Both the position numbers and the translations under genes were made by a program. From Symsagittifera roscoffensis (lineage: Eukaryota; Xenacoelomorpha; Acoela; Convolutidae), in NCBI RefSeq assembly GCF_963678635.1, contig NC_087063.1, positions 13,957,006-14,021,005 on the forward strand: a stretch of 64,000 nt of DNA, read 5' to 3'. The first letter of the stretch is position 1, and every line of letters begins with the position of its first letter. A model generated the notes under the pieces. That model saw only the letters and a list, made by a program, of their open reading frames with translations. It was not told where the DNA came from and made no database searches. This document shows positions 1 to 10,739 of the stretch, piece by piece.

Positions 1-2175
1 TTATAAAATTTTATGTAACCAATTGTGGTTTTTGTATATCTGTCGTATTTATATGTTGTTATAAATGGTTCAGTTGTTATAAATGGTGGTAGCGATTGAG
101 CTGTTATATTTGGTGGACTTAACGGGTAGGGGTGTTCTACATTATTATTAAGTTTGACTGTTATTTCAAACTTTAATTGAAGACTGTTTTGTTGGAGTAT
201 TTGAATGTTATGTTGTCGAATATCTTCGTGGATATCTTGTCTATATTGTAATCTATAGAGTGCCCAACTGTGGAGTCGGTGGCTCTCGTGATGTTGTCTG
301 AATAATGGGGGAGGTGCTACGAATGTGTTCCAATCTAATAGTAGGGGTATATTCGTTGATTGTTCTCGGTATCGAGCGTCGAGGTTATTTGGAAAATTTA
401 GGGGGGAAAATGATGGTGATATTTGACTTGTTGATGGTGCGAGGGCAATGATAATGTTTCTGGTAGGGATGATAAGGTTGTATCTGAGGAAATATCTATT
501 GGTTCATTTACTAGGTTTGGTTCTCCATGTGAGTAAGATATGGTGGTCGTTCTGTGGTGTTGGGGGGATTAAAAGAATTTTCACGGATTTGCTGTGATGT
601 GGGGGTTGAACCTAAGTAGTCGGAGGGTATATGTTGTGAAAGGTGCTATGTTGTTGAGGTGCTATGTTGTGAAAGGAGTGTGGGAGTTTCTGGAAGTGTA
701 CTGGTTGAAATTTCTGAAGTAGTTGGTGTTGGTGATTGGGGTATATCAAAATGAACTCTGGGGGTTTGAAAATTTCTATTCCTTCTTGGAGTATAATTTG
801 CCTATTTATCTCAACTGTTTTTTAATTTTGACTAATTTGTCTTATTCGATTCAAATCTTGTGGTAATGTGGGGTACAGATTATATGTTGGTTCACTTGGG
901 GATGCTTGTCGCTGAGCTGGTTCTAATGGTTCAGATAAGCGAGCGTGTCGTTCTTCGAAAGTGTACGGGTTATCTTGGAAAGAAATTCGTGTGGATGTTT
1001 GGGGGTTTTGAGTAGTTGTGGGTATCACTGGGTTTTCTTAGGAGGATGTCGGTGAAGATTGATGTTGTGGTGGTTGGTTAGCAATTTTGGAAATGTGTTC
1101 GATTAATTTGTCTCTTAGTGGGAAGATTTATGTTTATTGTAATATTCTTCGATGAAAAGAAACAAAAAGATTATTGCTAAGGCGAAAGTGACTATTGCCT
1201 TTTTTACGCATTTGCACTTGTCATGATTAGGGATGATACAAATGTGATGAAAATTACGAATAGTAAAAAAATATCTGTTCTACTAAAAATTGTTCGTATC
1301 ATTTAAATATACTTTGAATTATTGTACCTGTGAACGTGGTCAATTATTTGGTAAAGTTGGAGATATATTTCAAATAGGGAGTAGAAAATTTAAAAAAATA
1401 TATGCAAAAAACTATTAAAATGGTTATTAGGGCTTCAAAAGTTTCAATAAAAATATTAGCCAAAGTTTAAATAGAATGAAAAAATTTATGAAAAAGTTTA
1501 TGATTATATTTTTTAAGGTATCGACTGTTAAAGAAAGAAGCATTTAAGAAATGATTCGTTCGTCGAATATTTTTTGAACTTCTGGGGCGAAATTCAAGTG
1601 TGGTCGGATTATTTACTGATTTTTTGACAAGTGGGTTGAGTTTTGTGAAAAATTGTTGGAGGCTAATTTTAGGGTGCTCGGGAGGTCTTCTTTGCTTTGT
1701 TTTTATTTGTTAGGTAATCTGAAGTATTTTTGAAATATTTGTACTTTAGGCCAAATGATTATGGTCCTTTTTTACTTTAGGCTAATTTGCCATTATTGGT
1801 TGGAGGGTTTTTGAGGTCTAAGTTGGAAAAATATTGTTGATCTTTGCGTTATTAGATAGGGGAGGGTTAAAATACTATGGTGGTGTTTATTTTAGTTGTC
1901 AAGTTTTAGAAAGTTGCCTATTTTTGACCTGGATGTTTTAAAGTTATAGTTATAGATATGCCTGGAGATTAATATCTATCGGCTAGTAGGTTTGTGTTAG
2001 AGATATTGAAGGTGACGGATTTGAGTGAATCCTATTGGCTGAATTTAAACTAGATTTGTTGCGTATGTTTCAGCATGTTATCATGAAAATTTGAAAGCTC
2101 AAAACGATTTTGGAGGTGTACTAATTATTAACTTTAAAATGAAAGTTGTTTTTGAAATTCAATTTTCTTTAATAT
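1..2175 (-). other. 3' flank of the gypsy-like element; possible remnant of a third ORF
   Basis: This stretch lies downstream of the integrase end in the element's own orientation. I see no long intact frame. The minus strand at 822-1028 has a proline-, glutamine- and serine-rich frame of 68 codons. At about 1140-1225 the minus strand reads a basic segment followed by about 17 hydrophobic residues (AIVTFALAIIFLFLF) and then charged residues. This could be a membrane anchor, as expected for an envelope-like third ORF, but the frame is broken. I could not find an LTR or a polypurine tract with confidence. The assignment rests mainly on position, so it is weak. Confidence 0.3.
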
Positions 2176-2739
2176 TTAAGATTGTGGGATGAATAATTTA
2201 TAATTTTTACGTGGTTGATTTTTAATCCGTGATGATTCTCTGTGTTCTGATTTTTCTATTTGTTCTTGTGGTAAGATTTTTTCTATCATTTTTCTTTTTT
2301 TTCTTTCTTTTTGGGAGGTTTTTGGGTCTGGTGTTTTCATATTTTTATGATATGTGTTTTGTTTTTGATTTTGTTTATGATGAATTTCATCATGTACAAT
2401 TGTTTCTTGTTCTGTATATATATTGTTTTGTATGACTTTTAAACCTGTAAAACAATTTATTTGAGTTAATTCGCGTAATGCGTTTTCTTTTCGGTAGTAA
2501 GGTAATAAATTGTTTCGATGTTGAACAATTTCTTTTTTAGTTGAATCTGTGAGTTTGTATGTTACTTCAGTGGGTTTGGCATTTATTTCGAATGGTCCTT
2601 TTTGAAGTGGCTGTAATTTTTTGGAGATTCCTTTTTGTGTATTAAAACTAGGTATTAAGACAAATGTTCCAATTTTTAAATCTATGGCTGGCATAAAACG
2701 TGAATTAATTTGGCTGTTAATGTTTTGCCTTTGTAACAA
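2176..2739 (-). pseudogene. Integrase C-terminal region of gypsy-like pol
   Basis: An open frame of 187 codons. It begins at LQRQNINSQINSRF and contains the features of a gypsy integrase C-terminal domain: a short beta-rich stretch (KIGTFVLIPSF), a KGPFEI segment, and a YKLTD..EIVQHRNNLLPYY ending. The last ~80 residues are lysine/glutamate-rich and low in complexity. It lies in a different register from the upstream integrase frame (2748-3062), which ends with a stop just before it, so a frameshift separates the two. The domain contributes DNA binding in intact elements; this copy cannot be functional as part of a continuous pol. Confidence 0.75.
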
Positions 2740-2747
2740 TTTCTTTG

Positions 2748-3500
2748 TTACTTTTTGGTAGATTTCATTGTGCTTTTATCTCTATTTATAATCCATTCGG
2801 TATGTGTGCCGGAGGCTAATTTAAGAATTTGTGGATCTGGTTGGCAATAAACTTGTGCATTTTTATGTGCATTTGCTGTAAACATAATTGGTTCTCGTGG
2901 CTTTTGATTAAAAACCATTTCATATGGTGACATTCCTAAAGTTGTCGTAATTTGTGAATTATGTGATAAGGGAAATAATTTTACATCTGCTGACCATTCT
3001 GTGTATCGTGTATCATTTCCATTAATGATACATCTGAGATATTCTTGTAGTGAACGGTTCATACCTTCGACTAAACCGTTTGTCCAAGGTGCATGAGATG
3101 TACGTGGTTTATGTTTAATGTTGTATAAGTGGCATAGTGTGATAATTTCATTATTAATAAATTCTGTACCGTTGTCTATAACTAGGATTTCGGGTAATCC
3201 GAATTTAGCTATCCAGTGTTCGTAAAGTGTTGTGTAGGCATAATAAGCATTACAATTTGGTACTGGGTTGAGTGCTAATAGTGCATGAATGCATCAACAA
3301 TGACCATAATGTAAGAATTTGCTTCAGAGGATGGTGAAATTGGTCCTTATGTGTCGAATGAAATTCTGTGGTTGAAATATAAACTTTGTCCTTTAAAATC
3401 TTGTTGCTGTGCTAATTGTTTTTGATTTGGATAAGGTTTGTTCAATTGACATAATATACAATCATTGCGTAATACTTTTATCCAAATTGGGGCATTTGGA
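2748..3500 (-). pseudogene. Integrase catalytic core (broken), gypsy-like
   Basis: Reading from 3500 down, the minus strand shows a zinc-finger CxxC (CILCQLNKPYP, near 3455) and then the catalytic core. The acid triad is visible: the first Asp in VIVDAF (near 3294), the second in VIDNGTEF (near 3174), and the Glu in GLVEGMNRSLQEYL (3066-3068). There is a TAA stop in frame just before the GPISPSSE segment (near 3345). A frameshift near 3285 follows VIVDAF. The 2748-3062 frame continues through SPYEMVFNQKP to a stop. The catalytic residues survive, but the reading frame does not. Confidence 0.8.
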
Positions 3501-3801
3501 AAATAAAAATTATGTGTGAAGTTCGAGTATGTCTTTTTTGATCTTGAGTGTTCTTTTGTATTTTGTGTACGGGAGATGTTAAATGCTATCAGTATTAAAC
3601 TTAAAAGAAAGCAGGGAATTTTAGAATCATCTAATTGGAATTCTAAAAGATCTGTATTTTCCTTGATTGTTGTGTTATTAAATTTTCGAAAACATTGGAG
3701 GAGTGTTTTGTTTCCTTAAATTTGCTGGTTTTGTTTTATGTTTGTGCCATGATTTGAGTTGTCTAATTACTGGATCAAAAATTTGGTATTGTTTTAAAAG
3801 T

Positions 3802-5078
3802 TCAAGTGGAATTTGAAGCATCGCACATTGCATAGAATGGTTGGTTTGGATCTGGAATTGTGTTTGAAATTTGTTCTGTCAAGAAAATTTTTATTGCTTC
3901 AAATCGTTTTTGATGTTCAGTGGTCCATTCAAAATTATTTTGTTGTCTGATGATGTTATAAAAAAGTGTTAAGTATAACTGTTTTTTGTAAACATATTTA
4001 CTTAAGAAATTCAACATTCCAAGGAATTCTTGGATTTTCTTTTTTTTGTAGGTTTTTGAAGTTTTTGAATTGCATCAATGCGTGATTTTAATGGAGTGAT
4101 AGTGTTTCGTTCAATATTATGTCCTAAAAATTTGACGCGTGTTAAGAAGAAATGTGATTTATCGGGGGCTGCCTTCAGATTTTTGTTCTGAAGTATTTTT
4201 TGATATTGTTCCAAAACTGTAAACATTTCGTCTTTAGTTTGTGATTGCATGAAAACATCATCTGAATGTGTGATTGCATTTTTCTTGAGTATTAGTGGTC
4301 TAAAAATTTTTCTCATAAAAGCTGAAAAAGCTTCTGGTCCTATGGATATTCCATAGAATAATCGGTTAAATTCGTATTGTTGATTTCCAATAACAAATTG
4401 TGTTAATCATCGTGATTGTTCATCTAGTGGCATTTGATTGTAAGCACTAATTATATCTGCGGTTGTGAAGTACCATTTATCTTTGTTAAAATAACTTGTA
4501 TTGGTTCAATGGGCTAATTACATTTTGATTCGTCAATCAGTGAATTGAGATATCTAGCGTCTAAGACTATTTTTAGTGATTCACCTTTTGCTAGAAAGAT
4601 AACAGAGTTGATGAAGGTGTTACCTTTTGTTTGTTCTTCTTTATTTACTGGTTATATGGTTTCGTATTGTTCTAAAACATCAAGTAATCTTTTTACCTGG
4701 TCGTTTAAGTGAATCGGAACTTTACTTGCTCTTTGTTTTTTTTGAAAACTGCGTCAGTTTTAATAGAAGGTGTAGTGATGAACTAATTTTTCCAACATCA
4801 AATTTTGATGTTGCGTAGACTGTTGAATATTTCATCAGTTGGTTAGCTAATTTGTCAAATTCACTTTGCGTTAATTGTGAATGTGGAAAATTAAACATTG
4901 TTAAAAATTTTTGTTGTTCTTTTGTATACTTTGTTATATTAAATCTCGGTTTAAAATATGGTGTTTTTGTGAAGTCATCTGTATTTCTTTTTTCTTTAAT
5001 TATTATATTATGTTTGGATAATTCTTCGTCACGAATTGTTGATTGATAAATATCTAATAGCTGTAATATATTATTTAC
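3802..5078 (-). pseudogene. Reverse transcriptase (broken; RNase H deleted), gypsy-like
   Basis: The minus strand carries recognisable RT blocks: KGESLKIVLDARYLNSLIDE (near 4580-4530), then a TAA in frame, then a LFYGIS segment (near 4350), then the frame 4316-4011. The catalytic box reads THSDDVFMQ (Asp-Asp near 4257-4262), with His-Ser where YxDD elements usually have Tyr and a hydrophobic residue. RT thumb-like sequence follows to 3802, ending DPNQPFYAMCDASN. At that point the sequence jumps straight to the linker (DPVIRQLKSWHKHKTKP, about 3780-3730). About 300 codons expected for RNase H are therefore missing. Confidence 0.82.
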
Positions 5079-5996
5079 TCAATATGCTACTTCATTTATA
5101 GGTGAAGTTGTAGCATTTGTTTCGCAATATCCTAATAGTCCTAAGGGTAATGTTATTTGATATGGTGTATTATTATACACGTGTAGTGAAATAATATCGG
5201 AATTTGTGTTTTTCAAGTATTTTATTGATGAGATTGTAATTTTGAAAAAATTTTGAATGGGTTTAAATTCGAAATCTGACATGAAAACTTGTTGGTTGCT
5301 TTGACTTTTGTCATACTGATGAACTTGTTCTAAGGAAAAATTATATATGTTTCCTGATAGTGGTTTCAAGTGTTTCCGTTCTTGATTATAAATGGAGTAG
5401 AATTTTGAGAAACAATGTGGTTGTTTGTTTAATCTTTGAAAAAATGTTAAGGCTGTGTTTTTCGTTTTTGTATATTTATCTTTGATATGGATCTTACTAT
5501 TTAAGATGTTTATAGTTGGTATATACTTAGTTATAAACGGTATGCCAATGATATTGTGTTTAATATCAGTAAAAAGAAATGTTTGTTTAAATGGCTTGTT
5601 CAAAATCTTGTTTTGTTCCATTGTTCTTGTGGGAACAAGGAAGAGTTGGATTTTTCCATAATTCACTAATGTTGATCCCTGTGCTGTTGCTAATTTACTA
5701 GATGTTTCAAAAGGTGTTAAATTCGGATGCAGTGTTTTAATTTCATTCCATGTTGGAATGTTAATGATATTTGATTCTGCTCCTGAGTCGATTAAAAAAT
5801 CAATTTCAAGATCTGGTGGTTGAATTACAGGTTTAATTACAGTGTTAATTTCGTTTACTTCTTGTGTAGTTCGTGTATCATTATGAATGGGTGTAGTGTA
5901 ATAATTATGAAGAAGTTCCAAGTGATTTTCGTATATGTGTGAACTAAAGGGTTGTTCATATATGATAAGTTCATAGTCGTTTTCGACTGTTATCAT
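5079..5996 (-). CDS. Retropepsin-containing ORF of the gypsy-like element
   Basis: A 305-codon open frame on the minus strand. The aspartic protease signature FLIDSGAESNIINI lies at residues 67-80, with the catalytic Asp of DSGA at residue 70 (bases 5778-5789). A second protease-like block, NIIGIPFITKY, lies around residues 153-163. The first ~60 residues are a linker. In an intact element this part would be released from the gag-pol polyprotein and act as a dimer to cleave it. This is the best preserved part of the element, but it sits between broken gag and RT, so it is unlikely to be used by the host or the element. Confidence 0.78.
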   Translation of the reverse strand: MITVENDYELIIYEQPFSSHIYENHLELLHNYYTTPIHNDTRTTQEVNEINTVIKPVIQPPDLEIDFLIDSGAESNIINIPTWNEIKTLHPNLTPFETSSKLATAQGSTLVNYGKIQLFLVPTRTMEQNKILNKPFKQTFLFTDIKHNIIGIPFITKYIPTINILNSKIHIKDKYTKTKNTALTFFQRLNKQPHCFSKFYSIYNQERKHLKPLSGNIYNFSLEQVHQYDKSQSNQQVFMSDFEFKPIQNFFKITISSIKYLKNTNSDIISLHVYNNTPYQITLPLGLLGYCETNATTSPINEVAY

Positions 5997-6002
5997 ATTT
6001 AC

Positions 6003-6266
6003 TTAGATGGTGTTATCTGTATCACTTTCAGTATCTGTTGATTCACAATTAATGTGGTTTAATTGTGATTCATTATTTTCTGTGTTATCAATACCTGGGG
6101 GGTCTGAAGTTGTTTCTTCATTTGTTTGGACTTGGTTGATGTGTCTTTGATGCTTTGGTGTGTTACTTCTGTATCGATGTTTAGAATCGGGGTAACGGTT
6201 ATTATTCCTATGGGGTGACTGAGAATAATTTCTGTATCTATTGTTGTAGCTTGAGTTTCGGTTTTG
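6003..6266 (-). pseudogene. Gag C-terminal tail of the gypsy-like element (cut by the gap)
   Basis: Minus-strand frame running out of the gap at 6266 to a stop at 6003. The visible ~88 residues are rich in Arg, Asn and Ser (RYRNYSQSPHRNNNRYP), then acidic and Ser/Thr-rich (STDTESDTDNTI). This fits a nucleic-acid-binding gag tail just upstream of the protease frame, with a very small spacing to it. No CCHC knuckle is seen in the visible part. Most of gag is either inside the gap or absent. Confidence 0.6.
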
Positions 6267-6466
6267 NNNNNNNNNNNNNNNNNNNNNNNNNNNNNNNNNN
6301 NNNNNNNNNNNNNNNNNNNNNNNNNNNNNNNNNNNNNNNNNNNNNNNNNNNNNNNNNNNNNNNNNNNNNNNNNNNNNNNNNNNNNNNNNNNNNNNNNNNN
6401 NNNNNNNNNNNNNNNNNNNNNNNNNNNNNNNNNNNNNNNNNNNNNNNNNNNNNNNNNNNNNNNNNN
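6267..6466. other. Assembly gap, 200 N
   Basis: Exactly 200 N characters, a conventional placeholder length, so the true distance is unknown. The gap falls inside gag of the retroelement. Sequence on its left is gag; sequence on its right is not recognisably so. Confidence 0.99.
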
Positions 6467-6712
6467 TACACAAATTAAGAATTCGACGCTTCTGCGAAAA
6501 AAAATCATAATCGCTTTATTCATTTTAATACTTAATTTCAAGTTTTGTTAGGCTTATCAAACTACGCAGCAGAGAAGCCTACAATTTATTTGCTCCATTA
6601 AATCATTAATATAAGTATTGGCAAAGTAGTTTTCGAGAATGTAAAAATTTCCAAAAAATAGTCAAAAGTATTTTTCGAAAGTCATAAGTTTTTCAAAAGC
6701 CCAAAATATTAG
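6467..6712. other. Non-coding, AT-rich
   Basis: I see no gene, repeat or RNA here. It separates the assembly gap from the first exon-like segment of the plus-strand chain that follows. Any more upstream exon of that gene must lie in this stretch unrecognised, in the gap, or beyond the retroelement. Confidence 0.5.
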
Positions 6713-8838
6713 AGTATCCGCTGATGGAGGGGAATTTCCCACAACCCGTGCTTTTGGTTGAGCCTAAAATCTAAGAATTGGTAGGTGTTTATTGAGAAAA
6801 TGAGAAGTTCCAAAAATTTGGGTCAAAAATTCTTCCCTCACATTTTTTTGAAGGCTGTAGAAATTGGGATAAGAAAAAACTTTAAAAAATTGTAAGCAGG
6901 TCGTTTTAGTTTTTTTTATTTCATTTTTCCTAAATTTGTTAAATGCGTTTCTGAGAAAAAAAATTTTTTTTGAGGAGAAAGAAAAATTTTCCACATCGTT
7001 TCAAAAAAAATTTTCAAAAAGCAAATCTCATACATTTTCATGGTACTTGTTTTCAATCAAAAAAGCAAATTCTAGCTAAGCTGAACGATTAAGTAGTTTT
7101 ATTTGAGTCTTAAAGAAGTATATCAGCAGATATAAAGCAGAAGAAGCAAAGTTGTTTAAGGGAAAAAGTCTTAGTTTCTGATTACAGGTTTTTTGCTCTC
7201 GCAAGTAAAAATAGGGGCTCCCCTTGGTAACATTGCTGAGTTTAGTTTAATAGCACGAGACACATCAGAAAAAATTGTTTTCCCTGAAGCTTCTCCTTTG
7301 CGCAACTCTGGTCAGGAGTGAGATCATTGTAGGAATATCCTGCCAAGCGACAAAATTTCGAACCAGACGTAAGCTTTTCTCATCACTGTATGAGTTTAAA
7401 TGTTTAATTTTTTTGCTAGCAGCTTAAAACAATCATTTGCACAAACCAATTTTTGCCAAACGAGCTGGTAAGTATACCATCAAACATCAGAAACCTTCTA
7501 CAATGAAAAAGACTATTTATTGTTCCGAATTTTGAAGAAAGTGGAAAATATATATACCTGGGGTGGGTTTTTGAATTTGATCCGGAAATGTATCCGGAAA
7601 TTGTTGGATTGCTAAGCGAGTATCCCTGCACAAGACTAAAACGCGGATGGCAACACTGCTCGACAAATACTGATAATTTCAATACGTGAACTACTTTTGC
7701 GCGGCAATCTAACTGAACTCTTTTTTTGCTGCAAATTGATTTGAGGCCAACTATATATTTTTTATTAATTCTACTCAAATTTAAGCACTTGCAGTTGATA
7801 ATGACAATACAAAATTTATAGTTTTTTGACTTTTTTGAATTAAAAAATATTCGAGACTAGAAAAGTGCTATCGAAACATTCAGGGCTTTGCCCTGATTTA
7901 CAAGCAGTCTTGTTCTATTTTAGTGTTATTTTTTGTATTAACACACTCTGAGTCTTTCCAATCGATACAGTCTCACGGAAAACTTTTTGGTAGCTCTTGA
8001 AAATTTTGAGATACTCTTTTAGCAAACAGGATCTAATCAACGTCTAAAACAAATTCTTTTTTCTATTCAGTGTTTAAAACGTAGCTTTGCTCAAATTTTT
8101 TTAACAAAAAAAATCGTGCTATTTTTTTGAAATTTTGGAAATTGAGCTATACATTGGTTAAATTTTTATGTTTGTAGACATTAAGGCAACACTCAAAAAA
8201 GGTTATCAAGAGCTACTCGGGTTGACAAAAAACTCTACTCGTACAGTTCACAAATGTGAAACTAGAATTTCTAATGTACAGAAAACTGTCTGATAACTCT
8301 ATGATTAGCAATTTTATATATATATGTTCTCATCATTAGATTTAGGTTATCAATTTTTTTTTGTTCTCAATTTTAGCTTCAAAAGTTTTTCAGTTGATGT
8401 AGAAGCCAACACAATAAATTAAAAAAAAAATTGAAATTGTATGACTTTTTTATGATGGGTTTTTTTATGTGGTTTCAAACCCGAGTAAATGACTGGGTAG
8501 CTTTTCCATTTGATATGATTGGGAGTAGAATATAATGCCGCTTATCAGGGGATGACAAGGCTCCATTTTTTACGATTGCCTATAGATCAGAAGAACTTCC
8601 ACATATGTATTCAGACAAGGCAAAAACTTTGAAAGGCTTTAAGAAGGGGAAAATCTTACAATTCATTTTTTCTATTTTTCTATTTTCTAAGAATTTGTCC
8701 GTTTTTAGTGCTCCTGATCTAATAATAGGATATGTTTATTGTAGTTCTGATAAAACAGTCACCAAATGCTGTATGATGAAAATCTTATTCTCATGGCGAG
8801 ACAATAGAAAGAAATTTTGTAGTTTTGCATGCCAATAA
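6713..8838 (+). CDS. Candidate multi-exon gene (3' part), unrecognised cysteine-containing protein
   Basis: Eight short open segments bounded by AG and GT can be chained with matching phases: 6713-6756, 7188-7317, 7423-7467, 7617-7684, 7861-7922, 8178-8255, 8549-8606 and 8709-8838 (TAA at 8836). Boundary phases in order are 1, 2, 2, 2, 1, 1, 2, agreeing on both sides of every intron. The second exon reads KIGAPLGNIAEFSLIARDTS. Later ones contain NFCQTS, then a split Cys, EYPCTRLKRGWQHCS, SGLCPDLQAV and YVYCSSDKTVTKCC, ending CSFACQ. About ten cysteines suggest an extracellular or secreted domain. No family is recognised and no start codon or signal peptide is visible; the first segment begins mid-codon. 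Donor choices at 6757, 7685 and 7923 are only moderate, so single boundaries may be wrong. Confidence 0.5.
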
Positions 8839-9059
8839 TTATTATTATCCTCCAAACTCTTTGATAAAATGTTAACAATTTTGTACAATTAAGCTAGATT
8901 TTCTCTTCTTTAGTGTTTTAACTGTTCAAACCATGACTGAAACAATCCTGAAACAAACTTAACTTAGGCTGAAACATAGCTGATAGTTTTGAATGCTCGG
9001 CAAAATTTTAGAGTTAACCATAGTTTTGAGAAAAATAACCAGCAAATTGACAAGTTTAG
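8839..9059. other. Non-coding, nothing recognised
   Basis: AT-rich sequence after the stop codon at 8836. It would contain the 3' UTR of the candidate gene. I see no convincing AATAAA signal. Confidence 0.4.
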
Positions 9060-9850
9060 ACCCATTGCCAGCCATCAATTTGTCGCTCGCAGACTTATGT
9101 TTGGACCTTGCAGACTGATGTTCAGACTTCACACACTTATGTACAGAGTTTAAAGACTCAGCTTTAGACTTTGCAGGCTTATGGGTCGACTTTGCAGACT
9201 GATTTTCAGACTTTGCGAACTTATGTTTACTTTTTGGAGACTTATGATCAGACTGTGCGTGCTTATGTTCATTTTTTGGAGGCTTATGATCGGACTTTGC
9301 CGATATTTTTCAGATTTTGTAGGCTGATGCTCAGAGTTGCTAGACTTATTTTTTTTAGAGTTATGTCCACACTTTCAGACTCTTGCGCAGACTTTGCAGA
9401 CTTTCTGCTTAAGCTTTGCAGACTCTAACTTGGGCTGAGGCTGAAAATTGTTTGTACCAATGCAGATCGATTCAGATTTATAAACTTTGCAGACTCTAAC
9501 TTGCGTTGCAGCTGTGAATTTTCTGTACCGATGCAAATCAGTTCAGACTTATAAAGTCGAACCATAAAAACCACCATATGTAAACTGATATTCAGACTTT
9601 GTAGACTTATGTTTAGATTTTGTTGACTTTATAATCTGACTTTGCTGACTTTGGTCCAGTTCTTGCAGACATATGATCAGACTTTGCACACTTATGTTGA
9701 GACTTTATACATCTATGTTCAGACTTTGCGAACTGATTTTCATGCTTAGCAGTTTCTTGCTCAGACTTTGCAGATTTTATGTTTACGCTTTGCTGACTCT
9801 AACTTGGGCTGTGATTTTTTTTCTACCAACGCAGATCGAGTCAAACTTCT
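9060..9850. repeat. Degenerate tandem repeat, ~20-25 bp unit
   Basis: The words gactttgcagactta and gacttatgttcagactt recur dozens of times with many substitutions and variable spacing. Within the array, a larger block containing tctaacttgggctg and a following tctgtaccgatgca (about 9425-9470, 9490-9535 and 9795-9830) repeats three times, so there is a second level of organisation. The array is old and scrambled. An 85-codon frame at 9171-9428 follows the repeat and is not evidence of coding. Confidence 0.75.
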
Positions 9851-10129
9851 GAAATCGGACCATAAAACACGACCAGGAATCAAGCAACTAAATTTTTGAA
9901 ACAGATTTCACCTCCTTTTTTATAGAAAACTTTATTTAATCTTTTATCATGACATAAAAACCAACCAAGACGAAAATTTTAAGTACCAATATGTTGCAAC
10001 AAGACGGTTGTAGTCAACCTCAGGTCAAAAAGTATCATAGCTAATTTTTATTTAACTATCAATATGAATTGTTGCTGGGCTTAAAAATTGACTTAGTTTT
10101 TCATAGGAGAGACATGGTTTCTACTAATT

Positions 10130-10700
10130 CAGAAATTCTCGATGGTTCTTCATAATTTTGAAAAAGAAATAGTATATTATGAGCAAATAATGTTCATAGA
10201 TGATATTATTAAAAAAAAATCATTTAATTTCAGGCAAACCAAATAAAAATTACGATAATTCGACTATCCTTCAGCTCGACGCAGAATAATAATTAAATAG
10301 AGAATTCAGATAATAGGTTTAATATTTTATCGATAGCTTTTGTAATTATGAAAAAGAAATTGTATGGTATGAGCAAACAATATTCTTAAAAATAAGTTTA
10401 AAAATCATATAATTTATGGCAAACAAAAAAGATTTCCAATAATTTGATTATCTTGAGCTCGTCGAAGAATATGATTAAAAAGACTTGCTAAGTGCGAGCG
10501 TAAACATAGCATTAAGATATGTGAAACAAAAATTCACGAAAGCTTTTCGTTAATTTGAATCAGAAATTGAATGATGAGCAAATGATTTTGTTAAAAAACT
10601 ATAATCAAAAATGATATAATTTCAGGCAAAACAAAGATTTAGAATAATGTGATTATCCTTGAGCTCGACGCAGAAGATAATTGAACATAGCATCTATGAG
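10130..10700. repeat. Imperfect tandem repeat, ~200-bp unit, three copies
   Basis: Three successive blocks start near 10138, 10328 and 10538. Each reads a gaaaaagaaat-like start, then atgagcaaa, then aatttcaggcaaa, then gattatccttgagctcgac and gcagaa. The copies differ at many positions, so the array is not recent. There are no open frames. Confidence 0.65.
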
Positions 10701-10739
10701 TGCAGTAGAAAGATAATTTAAATTTAAATTATTTTTCAC

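Larger units (their letters stand above)
2176..6266 (-). mobile_element. Decayed Ty3/gypsy-like LTR retrotransposon internal region
   Basis: Read on the minus strand, the order is gag tail (6266-6003), retropepsin (5996-5079), reverse transcriptase (about 5078-3802), linker and zinc-finger integrase (about 3790-2740), then an integrase C-terminal tail (2739-2176). Protease-RT-integrase order is diagnostic of the Ty3/gypsy class. The element is dead. The RT part has an in-frame stop, the integrase core has a stop and a frameshift, and RNase H is missing. The 5' end of gag disappears into an assembly gap, and sequence beyond the gap (after 6466) does not look like gag, so the element is probably 5'-truncated there. 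Confidence 0.88.

Noticed and set aside
6003-6551. Frames of 77-160 codons spanning the run of N
   Set aside because: They exist only because N is translated as an unknown residue.
7416-7778. 120-codon minus-strand frame
   Set aside because: It lies antisense to two exon-like segments of the plus-strand chain, has no recognisable motif, and its start is not supported.
9171-9428. 85-codon plus-strand frame
   Set aside because: It is wholly inside the degenerate tandem repeat and simply translates it.
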